From Candidatus Eiseniibacteriota bacterium (GTDB lineage: Bacteria; Eisenbacteria; RBG-16-71-46), in contig VBPB01000089.1 of NCBI GenBank assembly GCA_005893365.1, positions 1-24,069 of the forward strand: a stretch of 24,069 nucleotides of DNA. Direction: 5' to 3'. This document shows positions 11,554 through 19,608 of the stretch, piece by piece. Numbering within the stretch: the stretch's first letter is position 1; the number at the start of each line of letters is the position of its first letter. The notes under the pieces were generated by a model, which was not told the DNA's origin, did no database searches, and worked only from the letters and a program-made list of their open reading frames with translations. Position numbers and translations under genes: made by a program.

Positions 11554-11576
11554 CGCCGCCCGGCCGTCGGGCGGTG
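11554..11576 (+). terminator. Candidate terminator hairpin after MFS gene
   Basis: Twenty-five nucleotides after the MFS stop, ccgcccg (11556-11562) pairs perfectly with cgggcgg (11568-11574) around a 5-nt loop. The stem extends by a G-T and a C-G pair to 9 bp. No T-run follows, so it is a stable hairpin in the right place rather than a proven intrinsic terminator. Confidence 0.35.
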
Positions 11577-11880
11577 ACGCGGTCGCCAAGGATGCAGCGC
11601 GCGCACCGGGCTGCCGATCAAGGCGGGGAGGACGGTGCCTCGCGCGGTGATGGAGCCGCCGGAGGCTGTCCCCATGCCTTGGCCACTCCGCTCGCCCTCC
11701 CCTCGCGAACCAGGATACCCCGGGAGCGATTGCGGGCGGATGAGCGGGGTGTTACCGGCGTGAGAATTCGGCGGCGCGGTTCAGACTGGTTTAGCGTCAG
11801 CCCTTTGACCCGGAAGGATTCAGAGAGGTCGAGGTGGACGCGCTCGATCTGGTCCCGCGGAGGCGTTGTCCGCAACTGCC
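11577..11880. other. Noncoding stretch of lower GC between MFS gene and membrane protein
   Basis: No convincing gene is seen here on either strand. Frames that stay open across it translate to low-complexity Arg/Pro/Ser text without a ribosome binding site. GC content falls from about position 11740 onward, where runs such as gtttagc and gaattc appear, continuing into the following gene. It sits between two converging genes (MFS on plus, membrane protein on minus), so no promoter is required here. Confidence 0.5.
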
Positions 11881-12279
11881 CTACGACGGGCCCCTTGAGA
11901 CTCGCCGACTCCAGCGACGCAACTGCCACTCGCCGATTATTGCCATCCCCACGGCCCCGGCCACCCAGCCACGTTTCCCTGCCAACAGCGCGCTCAAGAA
12001 CATCAATGTGTAGACGACGCGCATGAGCACGCCAACCCACCTTGCGACTCCGGCAACGTTCCGTGACCCCTCACTTGCCACATGAGCAAACCGCCCCAAC
12101 ATCATCAGCGCGCCCAGAACCATAACGGCAAGGAGGACAATGATACCCACAGGACTGCCGGTGATCTGCTCACGGCTATCACGGGCCGTAACGATGCCCA
12201 CAACAATAAGTAGACCGATCACGAGCATCAACGCGCCGATCACGCGGTTGAAAGCGTTCACCACGTCTCCGCGTTTCAT
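11881..12279 (-). CDS. Hypothetical small four-helix membrane protein
   Basis: A 132-residue protein I do not recognise. Four hydrophobic segments are evident: about residues 9-31, 43-65, 80-100 and 105-118, separated by short polar loops, with a positively charged C-terminal tail (LRRWSRR). The ATG at 12279 lies 50 nt after the mtnA stop on the same strand, so it could be the last gene of that operon, but only a weak GGA precedes it. Local GC is about 55% in sampled lines (12121-12240), against about 75% in mtnA, and the codons include many A/T-ending ones. This suggests a different origin from its neighbours. A coding call is favoured by the alternation of hydrophobic helices and polar loops and by the absence of a competing frame. 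Confidence 0.65.
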   Translation of the reverse strand: MKRGDVVNAFNRVIGALMLVIGLLIVVGIVTARDSREQITGSPVGIIVLLAVMVLGALMMLGRFAHVASEGSRNVAGVARWVGVLMRVVYTLMFLSALLAGKRGWVAGAVGMAIIGEWQLRRWSRRVSRGPS

Positions 12280-12329
12280 CTCACTAATCCGTCACCTGAT
12301 TTGGCCAGGACGATTCATGAGCCCGCGGC

Positions 12330-13406
12330 CTAGGAAGGCGATCCGCTGGCCGTCCGCGGCGTTGCGGACTCGGTGCGCTCGGCGCCGCTCATCGCACCCG
12401 CGATCCCCTCGGCCGTCGCCGGCACGATGCCGATCTCGGTGATGATCCCGGCGATGAGTGCTCCCGGCGTGACGTCGAAGGCCGGATTGAGCGCCGGCGT
12501 CCCCGCGGGCGCCACGCGCACGCGCGCGGGCTTCCCCGCCTCGTCCAAGCCCTCGACCGTCAGCACCTCGTCCGGATCGCGCTCCTCGATCACGATGTCG
12601 GCGCCGGTCAAGGTCGCGGGGTCGATGGTGGTGCGCGGGGCGGCGATGAAGAACGGCACGCCGTGCGCCTGGGCCGCCAGGGCTCGCGAGTAGGTGCCGA
12701 TCTTGTTCGCGGCGTCGCCGTTGGCGGCGATGCGGTCGGCACCGGTCAAGACCAGGTCGACCCGGCCGCGCTGGATCAGGTGGGCGGCCGCACCGTCGGC
12801 GATGAGCGTGTGGGCGACCCCCTCCTCGCCCAGCTCCCAGGCGGTGAGGCGCGCCCCCTGGAGCCGCGGCCGCGTCTCGCTCACCCAGACGAACGGTTCG
12901 AGCCCGGCCCGCGCGGCCTGGTAGACCGGAGCCAGCGCGGTGCCCCAGTCCTGGACGGCGAGCCAGCCGGCGTTGCAGTGGGTGAGGACGCGGGTCCCCC
13001 GCCGGAACAGGGCGAGGCCGTGGCGGCCGATCGCCTCGGCCGCGGCGACCTCGGCGTCGTCGAAGGCGCGGGCCGCCGCCAGCCGGGCTTGGGCGCCGGG
13101 ACCGGCCGCCTGCACGGCGTCGAGCCCCTTCCAGAGATTGACCGCGGTGGGCCGCGTGCGCGCGAGCCGGGCGTAGGCGGCCTCGGCGGCCTCGCCGCGG
13201 CGCGCCGCCAGCGCCAGACCGTAGGCGGCGACCACGCCGATCAAGGGCGCCCCGCGCACCGCCATGGTCTCGATGGCGCGCGCCACCTCCTCCACCGTGC
13301 GCGCCAGGCCGATCGCGACGCGGCCGGGCAGCACCCGCTGATCGAGGTAGCGCACGCCCTCGTCGCTCCACCACGCCGCGCGCGTGTCCTGGCCGCCGAC
13401 CTTCAT
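12330..13406 (-). CDS. mtnA: S-methyl-5-thioribose-1-phosphate isomerase (eIF-2B alpha-like family)
   Basis: A 358-residue enzyme that converts 5-methylthioribose-1-phosphate to 5-methylthioribulose-1-phosphate in the cytosol, the isomerase step of methionine salvage. Family hallmarks are visible: RGAPLIGV at 51-58, the catalytic cysteine C144 in LTHCNAGWLA, the catalytic aspartate D224 in TGADRIAANGD, and the NKIGTYS segment at 234-240. Length matches the family (about 340-370). The first codon overlaps the stop of the upstream class II aldolase-fold gene as ATGA, so the two are translated together. No mtnP, mtnN, mtnK, mtnC or mtnD is in the window. A related alternative in the same superfamily is ribose-1,5-bisphosphate isomerase, but the Cys/Asp motifs and length favour MtnA. 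Confidence 0.93.
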   Translation of the reverse strand: MKVGGQDTRAAWWSDEGVRYLDQRVLPGRVAIGLARTVEEVARAIETMAVRGAPLIGVVAAYGLALAARRGEAAEAAYARLARTRPTAVNLWKGLDAVQAAGPGAQARLAAARAFDDAEVAAAEAIGRHGLALFRRGTRVLTHCNAGWLAVQDWGTALAPVYQAARAGLEPFVWVSETRPRLQGARLTAWELGEEGVAHTLIADGAAAHLIQRGRVDLVLTGADRIAANGDAANKIGTYSRALAAQAHGVPFFIAAPRTTIDPATLTGADIVIEERDPDEVLTVEGLDEAGKPARVRVAPAGTPALNPAFDVTPGALIAGIITEIGIVPATAEGIAGAMSGAERTESATPRTASGSPS

Positions 13407-14068
13407 GGCGCCGCCAGCGCCCGCGCCAGGTGGCGCACCAGCGTCTCCCCCGCCTCGCCGGCGCTGCCGCCGAAGGCCAGCACGCCGTCCTCGTGGCCGC
13501 CCATGGCGAGGATGCCGGTGCCGGAGAGCGTCGACTCGCGGAACAGGCGCTGCACCTCGACCGCCATGCGCGGCGTCCCGCTGGCGACGTCGGCGGGCGT
13601 GACCGGCAGGCCCAAGGCGCGCGCGTGGCGCCAGATCTCGGGCGCATGGCCGTGCAGCACGACGCGCGCGGCCGGCGCGATGTCGTAGAGGGCGCCGTGG
13701 GTGAGCGACTCGGAGGACGGCGGCACCGGCCCGAAGCTGCGCACCTGGTTGGTCGCCAGGTCGTAGCGCTCGACCACGCAGAAGTCGGCGAGGGTCAGCG
13801 CCGGGCGGCCGCCGGTCTGGGTGCCGGTGACCAGGAAGCGCCGCTGGCCGCGCCCGACGTCGCCGAACGGGCCCAGCCGCGCGCTCACGTTCCCGTAGCC
13901 CAGGCCCTGGTAGCGCCCCGGGTCCTGGCCGATCAGGCCGAGCCGGGCCAGCACCTCGCGCCACGCGGCGAGCACGCGCACGGTCTCGCCGTAGACGCGC
14001 TCCTCCAGCCTGCGGGTCTCGTGCTCGACCTCGAAACGGGTGACGCCTTCCAGGGGAGGGCCCGCCAT
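13403..14068 (-). CDS. Class II aldolase/adducin family protein (methylthioribulose-1-phosphate aldolase or dehydratase candidate)
   Basis: A 221-residue zinc-dependent enzyme of the fuculose-phosphate aldolase fold. Zinc ligands are H139 and H141 in LHGHAPE and H192 in GGHEDGV. E120 in PPSSES lies 19 residues before the first His, exactly as E73 precedes H92 in FucA. The dehydratase MtnB/APIP instead uses a Glu about 24 residues after the first His; here that region reads TPADVASG with no Glu. With mtnA overlapping its stop, the likely substrate is methylthioribulose-1-phosphate, but cleavage to dihydroxyacetone phosphate and an aldehyde fits the residues better than dehydration. Start choice is uncertain: GTG at 14077 is in frame three codons earlier, and neither has a clear ribosome binding site. 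I chose the ATG. Confidence 0.85.
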   Translation of the reverse strand: MAGPPLEGVTRFEVEHETRRLEERVYGETVRVLAAWREVLARLGLIGQDPGRYQGLGYGNVSARLGPFGDVGRGQRRFLVTGTQTGGRPALTLADFCVVERYDLATNQVRSFGPVPPSSESLTHGALYDIAPAARVVLHGHAPEIWRHARALGLPVTPADVASGTPRMAVEVQRLFRESTLSGTGILAMGGHEDGVLAFGGSAGEAGETLVRHLARALAAP

Positions 14069-14160
14069 GCGGGCCACAGTATCACGCAGCTGCGGGGGCC
14101 AGGCGCCACGCGCGGATCCGCGCGCGAGGTGGAACAGCGGGGCGCCCGGGTGCTGCGCCC

Positions 14161-15485
14161 TTACATCCGCTTGCGATTCCGCCGATCGGGAGCGTTGACG
14201 CGCCGTCTCCGCCCGTGGGCGGGCTCGCTCGCCGTCCCGGCGTGGGCGGCATCGCGGACCGTCCGATGCTCCCCGCTGCGGTGCACGGCCCCGTGGCTGC
14301 CGCGCCCGGCCCGCCGCGCCGAATCGCGGTCGCCGCCGGTCCGCTCGATGCTGGCGTGGCTCGTGTGCACGATCTTCTCCGCCCGGCGCCCGTAGTCGAA
14401 GCCCGGCACGGTCTCGGTCGGGATGCGGCGCCCCAGGAACTTCTCGATGGCCTTGGCGTCCTTCTCCTCCTCGTGACTCACGAGGGTGAGCGCGTCACCT
14501 TCGGCGTCCATGCGGCCGGTGCGGCCGATCCGGTGGATGTAGTCCTCCGGGGTGTGCGGGACGTCGAAGTTGATGACGTGGGTGATGTCGTCCACGTCGA
14601 TGCCGCGCGAGGCGATGTCGGTGGCGACCAGCACCTCGCCCGCTCGCGCTGGCCCTGGCTGCGATCGCCGTGGATGACGCCGACGCGGTGCCCGCGGGCC
14701 TTGAGCTGCCGGTAGAGCCGGTCGGCGCCGTGCTTGGTGCGCGTGAAGACCAGCGCGCTGCGCTCCTCGGACTTGTCGAGCAGCTCGTGCAGCAGGTCCA
14801 CCTTGAGATGTCGCGGCACCGGATAGAACGTCTGCTCGATCGACTCGGCCGGCTTGGAGGGCGGGGCGAGGTCGACGCGCTGCGGGTTGCGCAGGGCCTC
14901 CTTGGCCACGCGGTTGAGCTCGGGCGGCATGGTCGCGGAGAACATCAGCGTCTGGCGCTTGGTGGGCAGCAGCCGGAGGATGCGCTGCAGGTCGGGCGCG
15001 AAGCCCATGTCCACCATCCGGTCGGCCTCGTCGAGCACCAGCACCTCGACCTCGTCGAGCGTCAGGCTCTGCCGGCCGTGCAGGTCGAGCAGCCGGCCCG
15101 GGGTGGCGACCAGAAGATCCACGCCCTCGTAGCGCAGCATGCGCTCCTGCGGACCGATCGGCACGCCGCCGTAGACCGAGCCCACGCTCAGCTCGGCGTA
15201 CTTCGAGTAGGCGTGCGCGTTCTCCTCGACCTGGGCGGCCAGCTCGCGGGTCGGGACCAGGATCAGCGCGCGCAGCGCGCGCGGCCCATCGAGCAGACGG
15301 GACAGGATGGGCAGCAGGAACGCGGCGGTCTTGCCGCTGCCGGTCTGGGCGGCGGCGACCACGTCGTGGCCCGGCAGGATGAGCGGGATGGCCCGCGCCT
15401 GGATCGGGGTGGGGATCGAGTACCCGGCGGCGCGCACGCCGCGGGTGATGGGCTCGGGGAGCCCCAGGGAACTGAAAGGCATCAT
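14161..15485 (-). pseudogene. DEAD-box ATP-dependent RNA helicase (RhlE-like), frameshifted
   Basis: Superfamily 2 RNA helicase remodelling RNA in the cytosol. From ATG 15485 (CAGGAGAC just upstream) the first frame encodes the Q-motif region, motif I AQTGSGKT, Ia PTRELA, Ib TPGR, II DEAD, III SAT and motif IV LVFTRTKHGADRL, up to HGDRSQGQRERA. The remaining motifs, V ATDIASRGIDV and VI HRIGRTGR, plus a basic His/Arg-rich tail, continue in another frame from about 14634 to the TAA at 14161. At the junction (about 14636-14640) the expected LxxFRxG segment is absent. The loss looks like about 28 nt, which explains the frame change. As read, the product would lose the second half of the RecA2 domain and gain some 50 unrelated residues. 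Either a recent inactivation or an assembly/sequencing error; strong conservation of both halves favours a recent event or an error. Confidence 0.85.
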
Positions 15486-15646
15486 GTCTCCTGAGTGGTG
15501 GGACGGGGTCGAAGGACTCGGCGCGGCGATCGCGGGGCGGCGCGGTCTCGAGGCGCGGGCGTCGCGTCCGGCGCCTGAGGCGCGGCCTCGCGAACGATCA
15601 CGTTTCTCGTCCCGCCGCGCATCCGGTCGTCGCGGCCGTGCGGTGC

Positions 15647-16264
15647 TCAACGCGGGCCGCCTTGCATGCGCCGGCCGAACTCGCTGTGGCGACGCGCCAG
15701 CTTGCGCGCTGCCTCGGGGGTCGGCGTGGCCGCGGGCATCGCGGTCACCAGCGTGCCGAGGCACAGATCGGCGAGCGGCAGCAACACGTTGAGGTTCCGG
15801 TCCATGTGGATGTGGTGGATCCGATGGTGGCGCTCGATGAACCGGAAGTAGCGCGAGCGCACGATGAACGGCAGGGCGGGCTTGTGCATGAGGTGATGCA
15901 GTCCCTCATAGCCCGCGTAGTAGAGGGACATGGTCACCGCGAAGGCGATCAGGAAGGCCAGACTGGGGAACGACACCCCGGCCGCCGCCAGGCCCCAGGC
16001 GCCCAGCGCCCAGGGCGCCAGGTTGATGAGGATGAGGGCGGGCCCGCCCCACCACTTGAAGGTGAGGGCCTCCTCCTGCTCCTCCTCGACGACCACGAAC
16101 GTGTCGTCGTGCTTGCACAGCTGATGATGGATCAGCGTGTGGGAGGTGAAGCAGGACTCGGGGAGCCAGGGGCGGTGCAGCCAGTAACGGTGGAAGGCCC
16201 ATTCGAAGAAGCTGGCCTGGACGACGCAGATGAGGGAACCGCAGAGGATGGCGACAACGAGCAA
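15647..16264 (-). CDS. Fatty acid hydroxylase / sterol desaturase superfamily membrane protein
   Basis: A 205-residue di-iron membrane oxygenase of the fatty acid hydroxylase family. The histidine clusters that bind the two irons are visible: H25 and H30 in FHRYWLH, H42/H46/H47 in SHTLIHH, H123/H124/H127 in LHHLMH, and H146/H147/H150/H151/H153 in ERHHRIHHIH. Hydrophobic segments at about 2-22, 75-95 and 98-117 place it in the membrane. Substrates in bacteria include fatty acyl, carotenoid or lipid chains; this one cannot be assigned. The start is inferred as TTG at 16264 with GGAG about 10 nt upstream. No in-frame ATG gives a full first histidine cluster. Immediately upstream are a perfect palindrome (16316-16336) and the terminator of the efflux operon, so it should have its own regulated promoter. 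Confidence 0.85.
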   Translation of the reverse strand: MLVVAILCGSLICVVQASFFEWAFHRYWLHRPWLPESCFTSHTLIHHQLCKHDDTFVVVEEEQEEALTFKWWGGPALILINLAPWALGAWGLAAAGVSFPSLAFLIAFAVTMSLYYAGYEGLHHLMHKPALPFIVRSRYFRFIERHHRIHHIHMDRNLNVLLPLADLCLGTLVTAMPAATPTPEAARKLARRHSEFGRRMQGGPR

Positions 16265-16315
16265 GTGGCGATCTCCAAGGTGGATATCGAGGCGGACGGT
16301 TCACGCCAACCCAGC

Positions 16316-16336
16316 GTCCGATCACGGTGATCGGAC
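16316..16336. promoter_or_regulatory. Perfect 21-nt palindrome, candidate operator
   Basis: Arms GTCCGATCAC and GTGATCGGAC flank a single central G. The symmetry is exact over 10 bp per arm, ending 52 nt upstream of the TTG start of the hydroxylase gene and about 28 nt beyond the terminator hairpin. Odd-length perfect dyads of this size in a promoter region are typical binding sites of dimeric repressors or activators. No regulator gene is in the window. A weak minus-strand promoter (TTGGCG, 17-nt gap, TATCCA) could lie just downstream of it. Confidence 0.55.
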
Positions 16337-16363
16337 CTTCGATCCGAGGGATGGGCCACTAGC

Positions 16364-16389
16364 AAAAACCGCCAAGGGGTCCCTGGCGG
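16364..16389 (-). terminator. Intrinsic (rho-independent) terminator of the RND efflux operon
   Basis: On the minus strand a hairpin, ccgcca/tggcgg (6 bp) plus one A-C mismatch and two further G-C pairs around a 3-nt loop, occupies 16369-16389. It is followed directly by five T residues (the aaaaa at 16364-16368 on plus). This is the only hairpin in the window with a proper T-run. It lies about 175 nt beyond the RND pump stop and before the hydroxylase promoter region. Confidence 0.7.
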
Positions 16390-16563
16390 AGTCAGAACGC
16401 TGACAGCACATCCGAAAACAACCGAAGACAAGGGTAATATCGTCGCCACCGCCCCGGAACACAAGCGAAATCGTCCACAACCCCGCAAGCTGATGCAGGA
16501 GAACACTCCCGGTGCCGGCAGGCACGACCGGGTAGCGGTCGCGGGCCTCGGATCGCGGGCGGA
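16390..16563 (-). other. Long, lower-GC 3' untranslated region of the efflux operon
   Basis: Between the RND stop and its terminator there are about 174 nt with no supportable gene. Composition is distinct: the line 16381-16440 is about 52% GC, with an A/T-rich segment around 16410-16440. I see no conserved RNA fold that I can name. It could simply be untranslated sequence or a decayed gene. Confidence 0.45.
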
Positions 16564-19500
16564 TCACGCGACGCCCGTGGCCTCCGGTTCGTCCCGGGTC
16601 CCGGACCCGGTGCGGGCCAGGAGTGCCGGCAGGACCACCAGCAGCAGCAGGGCGGAGACGGTGAAGCCGCCCACGACCGCCAGCGCCAGCGGACGCAGCA
16701 GGGCGTTGCCGGCCCCCGTCCCGAAGGCCAGCGGCGAGAGGGCCGCCACGCCGGCCGCGGTGGTCATGAGAATCGGCCGGGCGCGGCGCCGCGCGGCGGC
16801 GGCGGCGGCCGCGGCCGGGCTCGCCCCCTCCTGGAGCCCGCGCTGGTGCTCCATCACCAGGAAGTAGGCGTTCTCGGCCACGATCCCCACCACCATGATG
16901 GCGCCGACGAAGCTGGTGACGTTGAACGTGGCGCCGAAGACCCGCAGCGACATGAAGGCGCCCGCCAGCGAGGCGATCGCCACCACCATCACCACCAGGG
17001 CGCGGCGCCAGGAGCGGAACGAGACCAGCAGCACCAGCAGCACCGCCGCGGCGGCCCCGATCAACACGATCGCCAGGCCGCGGAACGAGGACTGCTGCTC
17101 CTCCCAGAGTCCCGCGTACCGGATCCCCATGCCCGGCCCGAGCGGCAGGTCGCGGCGCAGGCGCGGCTGGATCTCGGCCATCGCCGAGCCCAGGTCCCGG
17201 CCCGACAGCCGGGCGGTGACGGCGACCATGGTGCGCTGGTCGTCGCGACCGATCTCGGTCTCGCCCGGGTTCACGCGCAGCTCGGCCAGCTCGCCGAGCC
17301 GCGCCCAGCGGCCCTTCGCCACCGGCACGCGCGCGCCGGCCAAGACATCGGGGCCGATGCCGCCGGCGGGCGTCGGCAGCACCACCCGCACCGGCCAGGA
17401 GCGGGCGCCGCGCTGGATCTCCCCGGCCTCCACGCCCTGGAGGTAGGGGGACACGGCGCGCGCCAGCTCCGCGGCGCCGAGCCCGGCGCGGCGCGCCAGG
17501 GGGCCCGGCACCACCGCGATGTTGGGGCCGCTCACCACCACCCCGCTCTTCACGTCCACGACCCCGCGCACCGTCCCGAGCAGGGTGGCCGCGTCGCGCG
17601 CCCGCGCTTCCAGCACGCGGCGGTCCTCGCCGAACAGGCGCACCTCGATCGGCTCGGGGCTGGTGGTGAGGTCGCCGATCACGTCCTCGATCAGCTGGCC
17701 GAACTCCACCTCGATCGCCGGCTGGCTGGCGGCGATGCGGTCGCGCAGCTCGTCGGCGATCTCGTCGGCGGGGCGGCGCCGGCCGGCCGTGAGCCGCAGC
17801 GTGTAGTCGCCGATGTTGGGCTCGGTGATGAAGAAGCCGAGCTGGTCCCCGGTGCGGCGCGACCAGGCGACGATCTCGCGCGTGGAGTCGAGCTGGGCCT
17901 CGATCTGGCGCAGCATGCGGTCGGTCTCGGCGACCGAGGTGCCGGGCGGGGTGATGTAGTCCATGATCAGGTTGCCCTCGTCCATCTCGGGCAGGAAGCC
18001 GCTGCCGACCCCGGCCTGGAGCACCGGGATGGCGATGACCAGCAGCAGCGGCGGCACGATGGCCACCCAGGCATGCCGGCTGGCGTAGCCCAGCAGCCGC
18101 GCGAAGCGATCGGGGCCGCGCGGCGCCTTGGCGGCACGCCGTCCTCCCCCGCGCGCGAAGCGCGGCAGGACCGTGAGGCACAGCGCCAGGGAGCTCGCGA
18201 GCATGAGGGACATCGCCAGCGCCAGCACGCGGAAGAACGCCCCGGTCACCCCGCCCAGGAACATGAACGGGATGAAGATCGCCAGCGTGCACAGGCTCGA
18301 GCCCAGCAGCGAGGGGAAGAGGTCGGCCATGGTCGCGGCGACCGCGGCCACGCCGGCACCCTCGCGCAGCGCGTGGTCGAAGTGCTCGACCACGACGATG
18401 GCGTCGTCCAGCACCAGGCCGACCGCCGCGGCGATGCCGCCCAGGGTCATGAGATTCAGCGACTGGTGGGTGAGCGCCAGGCCGAGCAGCGTCAGGCCGA
18501 TGCTGCCGGGCAGCACCATGGCGCCCGCGAGTCCCAGCCGGTCCAGGCGCCCGAGGAACAGCAGGACGATGATCACCGCCATCAGCGCGCCGAACAGCAG
18601 GCTGTCGCGCACGCTGTCCACCGAGGCGCGCACCAGGTCGGCCTGGTCGTAGAAGGTCTCGACCGTGACGTCGTCCGGGATCAGGCCGCGGTGCTGGGCG
18701 AGCCACCGGTGCGCCGCGGTCGAGACCCCCAGCGTGCTGGCCGAGGGCTGGCGCATCAGGTTGATCAGCACCGCGTTGCGTGCGTGCGCGGCGTAGCGGG
18801 TGAACTGCGGCGCGGAGCTAAGCGTCACGGTCCCGAGCTGGCCGACCGTCACCGCCGGGGCGCCCTCGACCGGCACCGGCACCGTCGCCAGCGCGTCGAG
18901 GTTCGCGGGTCGAGCGTCGGCGATGCCCAGATAGAGCTCGCGGTTGGCCTCGAGCAGCCCGACGGTCTCGAGCGCGTCCGAGCCGCGGATCGCGTCGGCG
19001 ACCGCCGCGGCGTCGAGCCCACGGCCCTCGAGTGCCGCCGGGTCCAGCGTGACGCGCGCCTCGAGCCGGTCGCCGCCCTGGATCACCACCTGCGCCACGC
19101 CCGGCAGGCGCGCCATCTCGGGCTCGAGGCGCATGACCGCCAGGTCGCGCAGCTCGGCGAGGCTCCGGGTGCGCGAGGTGAGCGAGACGCCGAGCACCGG
19201 GAACAGCACCGGGTTCATGAGCTGGGCCTCGATCGTGGTCCCCTCGGGCAGCAGGCCGCGCGCGGCGTCCATGCGCGCCTGCACGCGCTGGAGCGCCAGG
19301 TCCATGTCGGTGCCCCATTCGCAGTCGAGGTTGATCTCAACCGAGCCGCGGCTGGTGGTCGAGCGCATCTCACGGAGTCCCGGCACGCGGCGCAGCGACG
19401 CTTCGAGCGGCCGGGTCACCGCCCGCAGCATCTCCTCGCCGGGGCGCTCGCCGCTGTCGGCGATCACCTTGACGCGCGGGAAGGTGACCTCGGGCAGGAT

Positions 19501-19608
19501 CGCCGCCGGCATGCGCAGCGCCTGCCAGGCGCCGACCGCCACCGCCACCGCCAGGGCGGCGAGCACCGCCCGGCGCTGCTCGTGGAGCCCGCGGAAGACG
19601 CGGTTCAA
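16564..19608 (-). CDS. RND family efflux transporter, inner-membrane permease subunit
   Basis: A 1014-residue proton-driven pump, the usual RND length, that would form a trimer reaching through the adaptor to the TolC-type channel. A first helix at about 13-32 is followed by a large periplasmic domain, a block of helices (about 335-540), a second periplasmic domain and a final helix block (about 840-1005). Helix 4 carries the paired proton-relay aspartates D401 and D402 in LVLDDAIVVVE, as in AcrB-type pumps rather than the single Asp of CusA/CzcA metal pumps, so organic substrates are more likely. The start is TTG 19608, whose TTGA overlaps the adaptor's TGA stop. In-frame sequence continues upstream but is low-complexity and antisense-like. 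Third structural gene of the efflux operon; substrate unknown. Confidence 0.93.
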   Translation of the reverse strand: MNRVFRGLHEQRRAVLAALAVAVAVGAWQALRMPAAILPEVTFPRVKVIADSGERPGEEMLRAVTRPLEASLRRVPGLREMRSTTSRGSVEINLDCEWGTDMDLALQRVQARMDAARGLLPEGTTIEAQLMNPVLFPVLGVSLTSRTRSLAELRDLAVMRLEPEMARLPGVAQVVIQGGDRLEARVTLDPAALEGRGLDAAAVADAIRGSDALETVGLLEANRELYLGIADARPANLDALATVPVPVEGAPAVTVGQLGTVTLSSAPQFTRYAAHARNAVLINLMRQPSASTLGVSTAAHRWLAQHRGLIPDDVTVETFYDQADLVRASVDSVRDSLLFGALMAVIIVLLFLGRLDRLGLAGAMVLPGSIGLTLLGLALTHQSLNLMTLGGIAAAVGLVLDDAIVVVEHFDHALREGAGVAAVAATMADLFPSLLGSSLCTLAIFIPFMFLGGVTGAFFRVLALAMSLMLASSLALCLTVLPRFARGGGRRAAKAPRGPDRFARLLGYASRHAWVAIVPPLLLVIAIPVLQAGVGSGFLPEMDEGNLIMDYITPPGTSVAETDRMLRQIEAQLDSTREIVAWSRRTGDQLGFFITEPNIGDYTLRLTAGRRRPADEIADELRDRIAASQPAIEVEFGQLIEDVIGDLTTSPEPIEVRLFGEDRRVLEARARDAATLLGTVRGVVDVKSGVVVSGPNIAVVPGPLARRAGLGAAELARAVSPYLQGVEAGEIQRGARSWPVRVVLPTPAGGIGPDVLAGARVPVAKGRWARLGELAELRVNPGETEIGRDDQRTMVAVTARLSGRDLGSAMAEIQPRLRRDLPLGPGMGIRYAGLWEEQQSSFRGLAIVLIGAAAAVLLVLLVSFRSWRRALVVMVVAIASLAGAFMSLRVFGATFNVTSFVGAIMVVGIVAENAYFLVMEHQRGLQEGASPAAAAAAAARRRARPILMTTAAGVAALSPLAFGTGAGNALLRPLALAVVGGFTVSALLLLVVLPALLARTGSGTRDEPEATGVA

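Noticed and set aside
11618..12040. Open frame of about 140 codons on minus across the low-GC spacer
   Set aside because: It overlaps the better-supported four-helix membrane protein in another frame, has no ribosome binding site and its translation has no recognisable fold.
12292..12318. Nine-codon ORF just upstream of the small membrane protein gene
   Set aside because: No ribosome binding site and it does not overlap the next start; indistinguishable from chance.
16564..19608. Assignment of the RND pump as a heavy-metal exporter (CusA/CzcA type)
   Set aside because: Helix 4 has the paired DD of AcrB-type pumps, and no metal-binding Met/His motifs stand out.
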